This document shows positions 35,996 through 48,705 of a stretch of DNA of 64,000 nucleotides, in pieces (the stretch's first letter is position 1; each line of letters begins with the position of its first letter). The DNA comes from Acanthosoma haemorrhoidale (lineage: Eukaryota; Arthropoda; Insecta; Hemiptera; Acanthosomatidae). The stretch covers positions 51,047,239-51,111,238 of the forward strand of contig OV884012.1 of the NCBI GenBank assembly GCA_930367205.1. Reading direction: 5' to 3'. The notes under the pieces are model-generated. The model saw only the letters and a program-made list of their open reading frames with translations, did not search any database and was not told the DNA's origin. A program made the translations under genes and the position numbers.

Positions 35996-36888
35996 GAAAT
36001 GTATTTGACATTCGTCTCTTTTGCGAATTGATAAGCAAAAGAAAAATATACTTACAAAACTATTACATGCTTTCCCAGTGTTAAATTATAAATATTTTTA
36101 GGGTTTTCATTATTTTACTATCTTAAACATATATCAAATTTATTTTAACAAATATAATTAATGCTATATATAATTTCATCTTGAATATTCATACTCACCA
36201 CAGAAGCGGTGAAACAACGAACTTACGTTAACTGCTGTTATCCGAGATCAAAATTGCGGTTTCATTGCTAAAGTTTTCATTTATGTATTAGAGGTTCCCT
36301 GAGTTTATTCCTGGTGTTAAAGTTGTAATAGAGCCTGTAAGCTTTACTTGATTTAGTTTTTCCTAAGGATTAGCTTGTGGAAATGTTGATAATCACTGCT
36401 TCATTTCTTCTACAGAACTCAATAGAACAAGGTAATGGGAAGTCTTAAAAGTTGTTAGCTGATAGCGCACAAACCGAGTTTTGTTAATGGACTTTTGACC
36501 CTACTTTTGGCATTAGTTTCGCCGATGGACAGTCAGGAAAAGGAGGAGACAGTACATACTACAGAGGTGCAGTAAAATTAGGTCAGTACGCCTGCGAACA
36601 AACTGGCAAATTAATCAGTGGCGTGTGCCTATTTCACTCGCTCCATTCAATTTATTCATATAAATTGAAGCATTACTCAATCATATATCATTTAATTTTT
36701 ACTTATATGTGATTTCGTGTTAAAGCAAAGCCCATCAGTAACATGAATTCTTTAGTTTATTTGGAAGAGTTGAATCCTAATTTGTGAATAAAAAAAAAAT
36801 TAATAATTTTAGGAATATTTGATTAACGTGATTTTAACCGTAAAGTATGTTAATAATCTATGGTTTATTAACTATTCCTTCCTTAACT
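35996..36888. other. AT-rich non-coding stretch
   Basis: Nothing supportable was seen. Confidence 0.5.
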
Positions 36889-36897
36889 AAATCCAAT

Positions 36898-36990
36898 GTA
36901 GGGGTCTCCCCTTAGTGAAAGGCACTTCCAGCCAAAAATAATTTTCCTTATTTTTTCCCACATTCCTATTTTATAAGTTTGAGAGCTTTG

Positions 36991-37030
<40 letters not shown>
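36898..37030 (+). mobile_element. Severely 5'-truncated Jockey element with 40-A tail
   Basis: The 93 bases before the A-run match the end of the Jockey 3' UTR at 2515-2600 with small indels, including CTCCCCTTAGTGAAAGGCAC and TTTTATAAGTTTGAGAGCT. A run of 40 A follows at 36991-37030. AAATCCAAT upstream (36889-36897) recurs as TCCAAT directly after the A-run (its leading A bases merge with the tail), giving a target-site duplication of 6-9 bp. This is a classic truncated target-primed insertion. Confidence 0.9.
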
Positions 37031-37033
<3 letters not shown>

Positions 37034-37429
37034 AATTGAGTTGACATTTAGACTCCTGCTAATGACGTTCAGGTTACTGTTCATGGGGTTTTTTGAGGAT
37101 GGGCCTTAAATTAACTTTCTTTGTTTGATTATAAATAATATTGCGACTTACGCCGAAATAAAATTTGAGTTAAAAACATATAAAAAGTATATTTAAATAT
37201 TTTCATATAATACCTTAAGATTGCCAAACTACACGGAGAATTAATGTCGTACTGTATACGAGGCTTAATTCTAGAGCTTTCCGAAGGAGGATTCATATTG
37301 GTGCTCAGCACCAAGCAGGTTACTTCAACTGGTCCCCGACTAGGCAATGGTGAGGTCACGATCCAGTATGTTTTTTCTTTAGCTCCTAACTAATAATAAT
37401 TACAATTATTGTAGTACATCAAAATATAT

Positions 37430-37500
37430 TATAAATACTGTTTGAATGAAATAATTTATCACAGTCATCTATTGCTTTACAAAGGACAATCAAATAAAGG
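37430..37500 (+). mobile_element. Possible family A-J 3'-end fragment (copy J)
   Basis: TAAATACTGTTTGAATGAA, ATTTATCACAGTCA.CTATTG and a final AATAAAG (37493-37499) follow the order of the family 3' end, with gaps. Short and diverged. Confidence 0.4.
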
Positions 37501-38356
37501 ACAAAATGTGAATAGCAGTCTTATTTTCTTCATTTATTGCTCAAGATGTTTTTAGGCCACTCATAGAAATCGTGGACAAACTACTATCGCTGTTGTTAAT
37601 GTACAAAACATGGTAATCCATTCTTTTATTATGTATAGAAAATACTTCCTATACTAATGTATGTTACATGTCTTTATACGAATATACATATATATTTATT
37701 TATATGTAGGTTCAGTTTTCCAAGGCGGACATAATAAATCAAACTCCATTCTAGACCACCACGTATATAAGTTGAAAGAGATGATTAATGTTGAGCTGGG
37801 AGTGTAGTGCACCCCCACCGTAGGTAATATTATACAATCGGGAAACTGGGGAGGGGATTCCTCATCAATCTCTTGATATTTTGCCTGATCAACATCTATT
37901 ACTTTTCTCCCTCAGAAAAATCTTCCTCAATGAGAAACACATTTATCACAGGCCATTGACAGTTATTGTTCCATTATTATAAAAATAAAAAAATCAATAA
38001 TAGTTTCTTGATTACTATTGAATTTTAAAGTTATTCATTTCTATCGGATTTCATTTTGAGAAAAAAATATTTAGTTCTGCTAGGATTGATCACTCAGAAC
38101 AGATAGTTTATTTCATAGGAAAGAAATTAAGCTTGTTGAACGTAGAGGAACGCAGTTTGCTATTTATAATCCAAATCCCTCATTTTTATTAGTTGAACCA
38201 CAAAAGCCACGAGTTATAGCCCTTTAAGTGTTGAAAACAATGCGAATATCTAAAAAAAATACAAACAAATGAAACTTTTACTTTATTTAATGCTTTTTAA
38301 TGCGAAAAAGCCATAAGATGGTATCTTAAATGGATTTTAGTCGATACTTTATCGTT

Positions 38357-38552
38357 AATACAAATGCAAACTTACAGGTAAATTACTAAAAAACAGTTAC
38401 ATTTTGGATTACAAAATGGCCCTTTAGTCGATTTTTTCGTTATGGTTCTATGTTTTTTGATAGATTTTTGATGAAATTCTCAAAAAAAGAAAGATGTAAA
38501 GTAACGAAAAGAAAATCTGTTTTTTTCATGTTCGTAAGTTTGCATTTGTATT
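38357..38552. repeat. 19-bp perfect inverted repeat, MITE-like
   Basis: AATACAAATGCAAACTTAC at 38357-38375 is the exact reverse complement of 38534-38552, with about 160 bases between. A further ATTTGTATTAAC at 38616-38627 matches the left arm over 12 bases. The unit could be a miniature inverted-repeat element or a hairpin RNA source; no flanking duplication was found. Confidence 0.5.
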
Positions 38553-39683
38553 TACAATATATCAGAAAGGGCGGAAAACGGGACAAAATATATTCACTTT
38601 TTTCTATTTTCGTATATTCCTATTTGTATTAACACTATTTCCTCGTACATGTCATACATTTTAAATAAAAGCTTTCCATGGCGCTTTAAAACTCCTACAG
38701 TGCAGTATGAGGCTGATAGACCAAAGCATCAAAGTTGACTGCTGGCACAGGCGATTTTAAAACTGTTCAGTTTTATTTTTCATCGGAGAAATGCTAGTCA
38801 TTATTTCCTTTTTTTACCTGTAAGACCTGACCGTTTAAAATTTTAAAATATAAATTTATAGGACATTCTTATCAAATTAAAAATATATAAAGTTGTTAAA
38901 AAGTTTCCACTCCAGATATTCCCTCCAGTCCTTTGTAAAATGTTTTTTTTTCCTGTTTCTCTCTGCTAGCTAGCTGAATGTCCTCCACCCCCCCCCCAAG
39001 TTTTGTAATTAAACTTCAGTATAACTCAATTTTACCCCCTTGAATACGTTTGTCCCCAGTGTTAATTGGTCCCTTTTTCACTCTTAAATTTATTTAAATG
39101 TCATTTCAGGAATTTTACTTAATCTAGGTCCTTCTGAAACCAAATGGCTATTTTCCATTTCAATTCCACGTTAGAGAAGTTAAAAATAATCGGAGACTGA
39201 TGGGCACTTAGTTATGAAATGAATTAAAAATAGCGTCACTACAAATTGTTAAAAAGAATCAACATCTCAAGCGAAGATCTCAAGATATACCTTGGTCACC
39301 GTGGATTAAATGTCATCAAATCGGCAGTAATTTGGAAATATATAATGAACTTTTATTATATTTTAATGAAAATATAATTACGGAAATTTTGATTAAAAAA
39401 ATTAAACGTGGGAAAGTAGATTTTATTACGTTAACGTTTTTTTTCTTAAGTGAAAGCTCAGAAAAAAAAAAAATAATCAAGGATCTAATTTTTCTTACGG
39501 TTAATGATCCATCAAAAAATGTAATGCAAAATAAATTCGTAAAACTCCCAAAAATATATTTTTGGTTAGTATTTTTTTCGCCAATTCCTTTTTCAAAAAT
39601 AGATTTTTAGAAACCAAAGAATTAAAGCAATTTAAACGAAAAAAATAGAATATTCACTTTTTGTGTTTAAGTAAAAAGTGGGC

Positions 39684-39816
39684 TAAACACTTGTGATAGT
39701 GTTTAACACGATGACCCCACCACCATTTTGTTGTTAGATGTTAAGTTAGTTTAATGTTTATGAATCATAAGGTGAGCCCCATCACTTTTAAATAGGTTTA
39801 ACTTACCTTATGATTT
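39684..39816. repeat. Two adjacent hairpins
   Basis: TAAACACT/AGTGTTTA form an 8-bp stem with a 6-base loop at 39684-39705. AATCATAAGGT at 39763-39773 pairs with ACCTTATGATT at 39805-39815, extending to about 14 bp with one G-T pair. Function unknown. Confidence 0.45.
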
Positions 39817-40077
39817 TGTAACAATCACAAATCGCAATGTAAAATTATTGAAAATTGTATAAAATATAGCCAAGTTACAGGACACAAATAACCTATTGTA
39901 AAAAAATTCATTTATGTAGTCTATACTGATTTCCATACTTTGTAATAACAAAAGGACACGAAGATAAAAAAAAGAAGATATTAAAGTGGATTAGTTACTA
40001 TTTGCCTTAACCAGAAGATTCCTTGATTTTGTTTAAGGCCGCTCAGGATCATCCTACAGATGAGGTCTAATTCTACA

Positions 40078-40885
40078 GTGGCTTAGAATATTCTAACTAC
40101 TATCCCATAAAAGCAGAAGTTCCACAGGGCAGTGTCCTGGGTCCCATCCTCTATAACCTATACACCGCTGATGTTCCCTCTACCCCAATACCTTCTTGGC
40201 CACATTTGCAGATGACACTGCAGTCTTCTCATCCCACAAACCCCGATATAGCATCCCATAACCTTCAAAAACACCTTGATGAGATTTAGTATTGGTGCAA
40301 CCAATGGCGGTTCAAAGTTATTGAAGCCAAATGTTTCCACATTACCTTTACCCTCTGAGGCAAATCTTGTCCACTAGTTTATTTTAATTCTATTCCTCTC
40401 CCTGTAACCGAGACAGTACGGTACCTAGGCTTCCATCTCGACAAACGACTGGCCTGGAACCCACATATGAGACTAAAAAGACAAGAACTAAACAGACGCT
40501 TTGGACAACTTTACAGACTACTTCAAAGGACATCCTATCTCTCAATAGAAAATAAATTACTAATCTACAAAGTTATACCTAAGCAAATCTGAACATACGG
40601 AATAGAGCTATAGGGGACAGCAAAAAAGTCGAACATCAAGCGTATCCAATCCTTTCAATCAAAAGTCCTGAGAACAATAATGAATTCCCCTTATTACGTC
40701 ATCAAAAAAACCGTTCATAACGATCTTAATATACCCTACATTCTTGAACTCATCCCTTCCATGTTCATGAAATTCCATAGTAGCTCATCCAACCACCCTA
40801 ATCCCGTTGCACAGTCATTGCACTGCACTACTCATCCATATCATCCTCCTCGGAGACTGAAATTGCAGTAACGTCGTGACCTTAT
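40078..40885 (+). pseudogene. Family A-J ORF2, RT C-terminal half (copy D)
   Basis: Homology begins inside the RT at the segment equivalent to GLEYSNYYPIKA, shortly before GVPQG, and includes the FADDTAV catalytic box near 40207 in a decayed frame. The middle part matches copy A around QWRFKVIEAKC, then SIPLPVTETVRYLGFHLDK. At 40680-40871 a frame reads YYVIKKTVHNDLNIPYILEL through HPNPVAQSLHCTTHPYHPPR and ends near 40870. Several frameshifts and stops are present. Upstream RT and the endonuclease are missing, so this is a 5'-truncated copy. Confidence 0.85.
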
Positions 40886-41148
40886 ATAAATGCGTGGCAG
40901 CCTCCACTGACTAGTGTCCAGTGACGTGGCTGACGGAGGAGCGTGAGGGACTTCCCAAGACTCCACTTCCTCTTTTGTATGCGAGGGAGTTGACAAACAT
41001 GCGGAGTTGGGAGGCTTCTGGGCTGTCTGTAAATATAGGATGAATGAGTGAGTGAATGATGAATTGTAGATATGCTATGAATGTGAGCGTATATCTCAAG
41101 TACTTATTACCAAATAAGGCAGATTGTAATTTTAGCACAATAAAGAAG
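40886..41148 (+). mobile_element. 3' UTR of copy D
   Basis: Family 3' region with a deletion in its first third, ending in GCAGATTGTAATTTTAGCAC and AATAAAG at 41139-41145. There is no poly(A) tail. Confidence 0.85.
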
Positions 41149-43135
41149 TAAGAAGATCTTCTTGTTTGATAACATACATTGGTTTATGTGTTCGTAGATT
41201 GTTTTGGTATTCGTGCATAGCAATATAGTCAGTAAATACAATATTAGTAATAATTATTTAATGTAAATCGTGCCACTTGTCAGTTGATTTGGAATTTCGT
41301 TAAACGGGTGAATGAGAAAATGAATTTTCCACTGCAGTTTATTATTATTTACTAATTCAGGTCCTAATATTGAGATTTCGACCTAACATGGGAATACAAC
41401 TATAGAAATAATATTCTTCATACGTCCTTGTTAATATTCTGTAGGAGCTCAATACCAACCGGTTCACATTGGCTAACATAAACAAATTTTAACTGCTCAT
41501 CAAGGTAGCACGTCACGCCCAACTCCTTACAAATTGATTAAGAGACTGGAGGTGAATGCTAATCGTAAACCTAATTCCATATCTCTGTATCCACATATAT
41601 GACAATAACCTACACTCTACCTGACGTGACGAACTAAGCGTACCTTCGTAAATATATCTCAAAGCCAGTTTTTTGTGTGACAATAACACTTGTTATTGTT
41701 TTCCTGTTACAGCTGTTATATTGTGCAGATGTCGAAACGTCCACTGACGTTAGGGCCTGTTAAGTCCCTAGACAGTGAATTCAATAACACTCCCTTAAAT
41801 TTATGTTGATCGCGATTTGATAACCCACCTTTCCTGGAATGATTAGTGGTGAGTGCATAAGAACGAAACATAAAACAAGAAATTTGACGCTTTACATGCT
41901 TTTTTTATAGTAATACATTTGTTAAATTTAATGCATATATATTTTTGCAGTTACCAGGGAACCACATATAGATGATATCTATTTTATATTTACGGAGAAT
42001 GTGGAGAGGGGTATAAATAATTTTGTTTTGTAAATTTGTAAAATTGTTCCATCATAATAAATAATTACTTCAAACTAACAACCTTTATTGTTAACAATGG
42101 ATTTGAAAAACATAACTTATCTTTTGTTGTTTTCTACAATTTCAATTAAATATAAATGTAATATGCTAGCTAGATTGAGGTTCAAAGCTATAAAACTATT
42201 TGTTTTATTAGAATTTTTAGTTCTACTCACATTCATATTTTCCGTTGTATTTTCATTATTCGCTATTCCTTTCCCGTTTTTTTTTTCTTTCCGTTTTGGC
42301 TTTGGTAGTGACTCTTAATATTTGAAAAACATCCTCTCAATATTCAAATATTATTGTTGAATTGTTGTATAAATTGAAGTTAGCTCAGTCGCAGTTGATA
42401 AATAAAGCGCTGTTATTCCACACTTAAATACGTTAAATAACCACGTAAGCAATACTAATCGTCGCCTTGTGCAACTACTACTTATAAAATACTTGTAAAT
42501 AGTAAATTAATACCAATGTGATTAAAACTTTTCGGTAGATATTTCTTTAATAGACAATTGGTTGCATAATTTAATAATAATATTATAAAAGAGCTAAGAT
42601 ACACCCTTATTTTATCATTTGCACTGTGTGAAAACCAATTTTTTCAAAAAACGCTATTGAGGTTCTACAAAAAAAGAGTTAAATTACCACTAGACATTTT
42701 AAATATTCAGCCATCCTTAAGAATGATATTATCTTACAATTTGAATGAAATAATATTCCTCCATTTGTTAATTTTTCCATGTTAAAAAATTTTTTTAATA
42801 GCTCGCAAAGAAAAACATTTCAAGTGTCCATCTCTCAAGAAAACGAACGCTACTACTTTGTAATTAATAATAGCTAAAGTCTAGCTTATGTTCTAGAGGT
42901 AAAAGCCTAGCACCAACCTCACCACCATCGCTAACTACTGCAACAGCCTCGTTGCTTTATGATGTGTGCCACGAATTTCACTTTTTTATTGAATTAGTAT
43001 TTACGGTGTAGATAAACTGAAAAATTGGGCTTTTTTATATTTTAAAATGATTCATTCATGGATATCAAAAAATAACATCGTGCTAAAATATGAATTAATA
43101 AGCTAAGACTTCCTATGAGTGCTGTGGAATGTTTG
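41149..43135. other. AT-rich non-coding stretch
   Basis: Nothing supportable was seen. A 76-codon hydrophobic ORF at 42088-42318 lies in low-complexity TTT-rich sequence. Confidence 0.5.
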
Positions 43136-43640
43136 AATTCTCCTCTGGGGGAAGGAGAGGAATTACCCCTTCTCTGGTGTAATATCGCTCCGTGATGGAG
43201 TGGTGGTGGGAGATCAACTCTAATTTATGCGGCCTGTAATTAGTTAGATTAGAGAGTTGGGGATTTGTCGCCGCTTAGTTTGCGATCGGTTTCACAGGCC
43301 TAGAGTGTTTCCTCGGTTCCCCGGACGGCGCTACAACGAATAGGAACGACACAATTAACGCCATCGGCAACTGGCCCTGATTGGCCCAATCAGTCTCTTG
43401 CACCGGCCAATCAGACAAAGCCTAACAATATATTCGACGTGGTACAGTTTCCTTGCCCAATAACCAGGGTGGATTGTGTGGCTATCCGTGGAACTGCTCG
43501 TAATCATTGCTCAATTCCAATCAGCTGTGTTCTATTGAGCTATGGATCTGAATGCAACCATTGTTTCTACGCAATATTGCCTTATTTCTCAAAGATAATA
43601 AAATACATCAGCTTGGCATTGTCTAATACCCTACTTTATC
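43136..43640. promoter_or_regulatory. GC-richer island with clustered CCAAT boxes, possible promoter
   Basis: Within 150 bases there are CCAAT-type motifs at 43386 (as part of the 17-bp palindrome CTGATTGGCCCAATCAG, 43377-43393), 43407, near 43457 and 43518, three of them in a CCAATCAG context typical of NF-Y sites. TCAGTCT at 43390-43396 fits the arthropod initiator. No recognisable gene follows on either strand, so promoter function is an inference. Confidence 0.3.
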
Positions 43641-46600
43641 GAACAAGCTAAATAATTTAGCTGACAAACGACCTTGGTCTAGAATGCTCGTTTCTAAAGC
43701 AGAGACTCGAATAGATTTTTCATTAGTGGAGGGTCTGGTCGGAGTTTACTCAGCCTCTTGAGGATAAAAGAGTGACTACTTGTATGAAAAGTCTACGATT
43801 CCTGTAAAGAAAACCGAATTCCTGGTGCTAATCATACTAGCGCCTTAATGTCACCTAGCAACTGCGGTAACAACCTTTGGTCGGACCTACTGTTATACTA
43901 TTATAAGCCAACTGTTAAGTAAAGAATTTTTTTTTAATTGGTAAGAGTCTTTCGTCTTAGAAATTGTACATTTAAGCAAGTTATTGTATCAGATGCTAAG
44001 GAGTAAATAACGTAATTGGGTAGAGCTGTTTGGCTACCTTAACCACTTAGTAGTAAGTCTAGCCGAAATCCAAATCTAAAACAAAGGCCACAAAGGATAA
44101 CTTTAGCTATGTGATCGTTTAAGTCCGTTCCGATCCTGAAACTAGACAATGAAGTTTGTTGAATAAATTTAAACATATTATTGTGATTATGTTTGTCATG
44201 AATTAAAATTGTAATCCATTAAAAAATTTAACTTAACGTTTTATGTAGATTCAAACATAAAAACTGTTTTTTTACAAATAATTAACAGAACTGTGTGATT
44301 TCTTTCCAGGTCTATAGATTATAAATTGAAACACTCTATACCTCATTTCATTAAGCATTTATAAATAGAAATAGAAATAGAAATCATCATAAATTTCATG
44401 AAAAGTTCTGTAAAAATAAATTATTTTTACACATTTGCTACCGTAGAGGTAGTTTTGTGGTGTTAACGAAGTCATTGTTATTGCTTGGTTATATTTAATT
44501 CGGTGTTTTATACTGGGCAGATGTATTCTAGTAGCTACTAACACTGCCTTCATTAACTTAGATACACAGAAAGTACAACTGAAATATTACATAACATAAG
44601 AATAACTTAATTCTTACATTACCGAATAAGCAGTTCTGATTGGTGCCTGGTACGCATTTAACTTTTGTTTTAAACTCACTCGGCAGCCTTGAAGTAGAAA
44701 ATAAAATAAACGAACCAGCCTAAAGATATGTGCCTTAATTAAATTGTTTTATCAGAATAAACGAATTTTCCCGTTTTCTAGGCTAAATTAAACGAGATAA
44801 AAAAAAAGGAAAGAGAGGTTTAGTATTAGAAATTATTATCTCGACACCTACTAGCCACTACTATCCAGTGTAAATTGGCATACATCCTCTATTTCGTTGG
44901 TTCAGAAGGCCCAGTTATAAAATCAAGTTTTCAATAAATAGCCTGAACTAATTATTGCTACAAATATCATTTAAAGCATTTTAATAAGCAAAATTAATGC
45001 ATATACCACTTTGGAATCTCATTAAATTAATATTACTTAATATCTAGGTACTACCAACATGCTGAATTGAATTATTAAACATTATCTTGTTAGTTATTGT
45101 ATTTATGTAATTATTTTTAAATAATTACTTTTGTTAATTTTTCTATCTAGTATCCAAAAAGTAATTAGTATATTCATTGCCATTGCGTGATATATATTTT
45201 TGAAATTTAAATCGATAGAATCATATTTACAAGACATTACATAGAGAGACAAATGAAAATCGCCTTGGCTAATGCCCTGTTTAAGTGAATAAGGAATCAG
45301 ACACACTTTTGTTAGTTTTCAATTTGTATGTGTGAATATTCACACAATTCATACAAAAAATATATACGTAGCCCGGGATTCCCCCTAACTACTTTCCCAG
45401 CGAATGATACAGGGATCAGGAAGTTACCCTACGGGTCTCCTATGGCCACATCACAGGAACTAACGGTGGAAAATCAGAGATAGCGAGTGAGCCGAAGTCC
45501 ATACTGGCCAGTCCCAGAACTCCCAGTTAAATGTTTGTTATTTTGGAGGATTTTAGGGATGGGATGATGTTAGTTAGCGATCTTGCAATGGAATTAGGGA
45601 TAATTTTAAAGGGCGCCCTGAAAGATTAGAGGGAGTATTCTTGGAAAGTAGGGGTTACGAGGCAAGTATGGAACGTTTTATTTATTAGCAGAGCGTCTAT
45701 GGTTCTAAATAATAAATGCACTTGAGTAATTTCTATCCTCCGAAGTTCAAGTCATGAAGTTGTGACAGATTTTAGGATGGCTTTGGAAATCAGTACTTTC
45801 TTGAAAAGCGCGATAACTTAATATTTACACTGTTGTAAGGTACTTTTTTAGTGCATGAAAACGATTTGTGTATTGCGTTCTAACAAAACCACTAGGATTA
45901 AAAAAAGGTTTTGAACCTGCTTTCTATAGCAATTTTAGCGATTACAGCTCAAAAGTATACGTTTGATATAAATTCAATTGGTAAAGTGATTAAACAAGCA
46001 AATTACCATACGAATCAGTGTAATCACTTATTCTTGCTCACTAATCAATTTGTGGGGTTAGCTATAAATACTCTTGGCAGCCGACTGCTCAATATACCTC
46101 GGCCGGAATCCGATCCAGCCCAAGTTGAACTAGACAGAAGAAGGAAGTAGGTTAAAAGTATTTTGAGAGACTGTCAGGTCTGGTGGGTGTAACATCTGTT
46201 CCAACTTCTACTCATCTCTGAGCCACCACCCTTTTTATCGACAGTGTCACCTGCACCCAACTGGCTCCATTGTAAAAAGTATCCCAGAAGAAAAATAAAA
46301 TTTCAATGGGGGTTTTTTTTTACGACCTCACCACGATCGCTGAATATTTTTTTTTTCATGGACACATTGGTGGAACAAAAATGTTTGAAGTAACATTAAC
46401 TGGCAGATTGGAAATTCCGAAACTTGTTTCAGCTAAGTCTCTATTCACGAAAGTTATGTTTTACTAGATATATTTTATTTTTAAGTACCGCTCGTTTTCA
46501 TAGAAGGCGTACAATTTCTTTCGGAATTATAGAAATACTTTCAATATTTACGGACTACATCCATAATCCATTTTGTATTTTACCGAGTGTATTGGCAGGA

Positions 46601-48539
46601 TTTAATGAAGGGACAATAGTGAGTGAAAGAAATAACAGACGTAATACATCCACTATAAAATAAACTGATATATAAGCTTGAAGTATGGGATATAAAACAA
46701 ACATGAATTTTGGCACAATTATCAATTAAAATCAGCTGTCCCCAGCTGTCTACCTCAGTGTTCATTGGGTACGTTGGTTACACTATTTACTAGAGTTTGC
46801 CAAGGATAATTCATAGCTGCCAATGGCGTCGCTGCAAATTTCTAACAATTTTTTTTAGAAAATACATTATTTGACATTGGTAAGCTGAGTTGGCTGGTAA
46901 CTACTTTGCACTGCATTATAAATAATAATTAGAGAGAGAGAGAGAGATTTGGAATATATATAACACGCTATAGTTTTCTGGAAGTGTTTTTATACTGTTT
47001 ATATCTAAGAAATAATATGACGGAGATTGAAAAAAATGATAAAATAAAAGGAGCAGAAATAAATGAAGCGATAAGATGATGGGTATTGCAATGTTTAAGG
47101 GAGGTTAGCCCATAAGACCTATTGAGAAAGGCTGACAAGGGCGGGATGTTAAAGGAAGCCACGATAAAAGACTGGGCTGGCAAAGGCTGAGACGGTGCCT
47201 TAGAGACTCTCAAAAGGGCCCAGCTATTAGCGCTCTGTCTACACCTGCCTCTCTATCGGCCCTTCTCCCTCCCTCTAGGAAATTAACACTAGCTTTATGT
47301 CTTTTCACTCCCTCCGACAATAATCAGTTTTCTGCGTATTTTTTTCATGGCCTCTGTTTGGTTCTCTTGCTTTCCTTGCTCGAGAAAGAAATCAGTTTCT
47401 AACATAAAAGCTATGGTCCAAGCATAATTGTATATGATGGAATAAAGAGATGAATCTATTCATTCTGACGTCAAATAAATCCATATCAAAGGCAATTGAC
47501 GCTATCAATGTTGTTTCATTTTACAAAAAATAAATATTGCAAAGGATCCTAATTCGACCTGAACAAAACAATGATATGTGCCTGGAAATATCCTATGGGA
47601 ATTTTTTTCAGTAATGTGTTTTTTTTTACAAAATTCCATTAGGGACATTTTCGGATGATTGAGTTTCTCTTAGAGATCGGTTAGGAAGTATAATAGTCTA
47701 TTATCGATTATCAGATTATTACAACCCTCCACTCTTAAATTATTGACTTTATACTTTATTGACACTAAGGTACAAGAAGTATCCTTAGCCCTTTAAGCAC
47801 ATCCTCCATTTCACTCATCAACGCTATTACCCTGGTCTACTTTCCTACCATCATCTCAAACGGTGAGCAGTGTTTGCCGGTGATAAACTTTATGCTTGTT
47901 TTCCTTCCTAATACGTACAAATCTCATGTTGAGCCATGAGCTATATTATTAGTGAATAATTGTCCTCTATCCAGCACACGAACTCGTCTCATAATCAGGA
48001 TGAGGTTCTACATCTTAACACGACTAAAATAATTATACACCATTATAAAATGGTTCCTAGATCAGTTTGTAAGATATGAAATAATTTTCAAAGGATGTTC
48101 ATATCTACTTGCATATATTTTCTCATCAATTCGTTATACTCTAGTTTCGTGATATTAAAACTCGTTGCCTTCAAATACCTACCTACTTTCAAACTTGGTG
48201 GTTCAAACTTTTTGAGGGTACCAAATATTTCATTTCTTCTTGCTTCCTTCATCACATTTTGAAAAGCTCGGGCAAAATTAACAGGGTCATAAATTTTGTA
48301 ATTTAACGTTACGGTATCAGAACATCATCTGCAAATGGTAGATTTTGGCAATGAAATAAAAAGAACTAAACCTTCTCCAAGCCCACTGAGTACTAATCGG
48401 GGTGATTTGATGTTTTATAAATATAAAGTCGTATAATTAATATTCACATTATTTATATCGTTTTAAAATGAAATTAATATATTTAGTATCGTTAGACGAA
48501 AGATAGATTTAAAGAATAGTTTTTTTTCATTTAATAGTA
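43641..48539. other. Long AT-rich non-coding stretch
   Basis: No gene was recognised. Minor items are an (AAATAG)n run at about 44362-44383, a short (AG)n run at about 46931-46947 and a GC-richer patch at 47080-47290. Short ORFs (for example 45911-46150, 46424-46663) show no domains. Confidence 0.5.
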
Positions 48540-48705
48540 TAATCTTTATTGTGCAATAATTACAATCTGCCTTTTATAAGGCAATAATAATACAGATAAA
48601 TGATCTCATTCATACCATATTTACAGTCACCATTCACTCGCTCATTCATACAATAGGACATGATTGGAGAAAAAGGCCATTGCCAGGACTCTCACTGTCA
48701 CGCGA
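48540..48705 (-). mobile_element. 3' UTR of copy A, internally deleted
   Basis: Read on the minus strand, the sequence downstream of the ORF2 stop keeps both ends of the family 3' region but lacks about 200 bases in the middle (join near 48655). It ends with GCAGATTGTAATTATTGCAC and AATAAAG (48544-48550 on the plus strand as CTTTATT), with no poly(A). Confidence 0.85.

Larger units (their letters stand above)
37501..40077. other. AT-rich non-coding stretch with several hairpins
   Basis: No gene was recognised. Inverted repeats at 38357-38552 and 39684-39816 are listed separately. The 92-codon ORF at 39332-39610 is low-complexity and AT-driven. Confidence 0.5.

Noticed and set aside
39332..39610. 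92-codon ORF
   Set aside because: Composition is Lys/Ile/Phe/Asn as expected from AT-rich DNA; no recognisable domain.
42088..42318. Hydrophobic 76-codon ORF that could look like a small membrane protein
   Set aside because: TTT-rich low-complexity DNA gives Phe/Leu runs by chance; no ATG context, no conserved motif and no neighbouring gene.
42370..42400. TAGCTCAGTCG, similar to a tRNA A box
   Set aside because: No B box or foldable cloverleaf follows; the same applies to a similar sequence near 23597.
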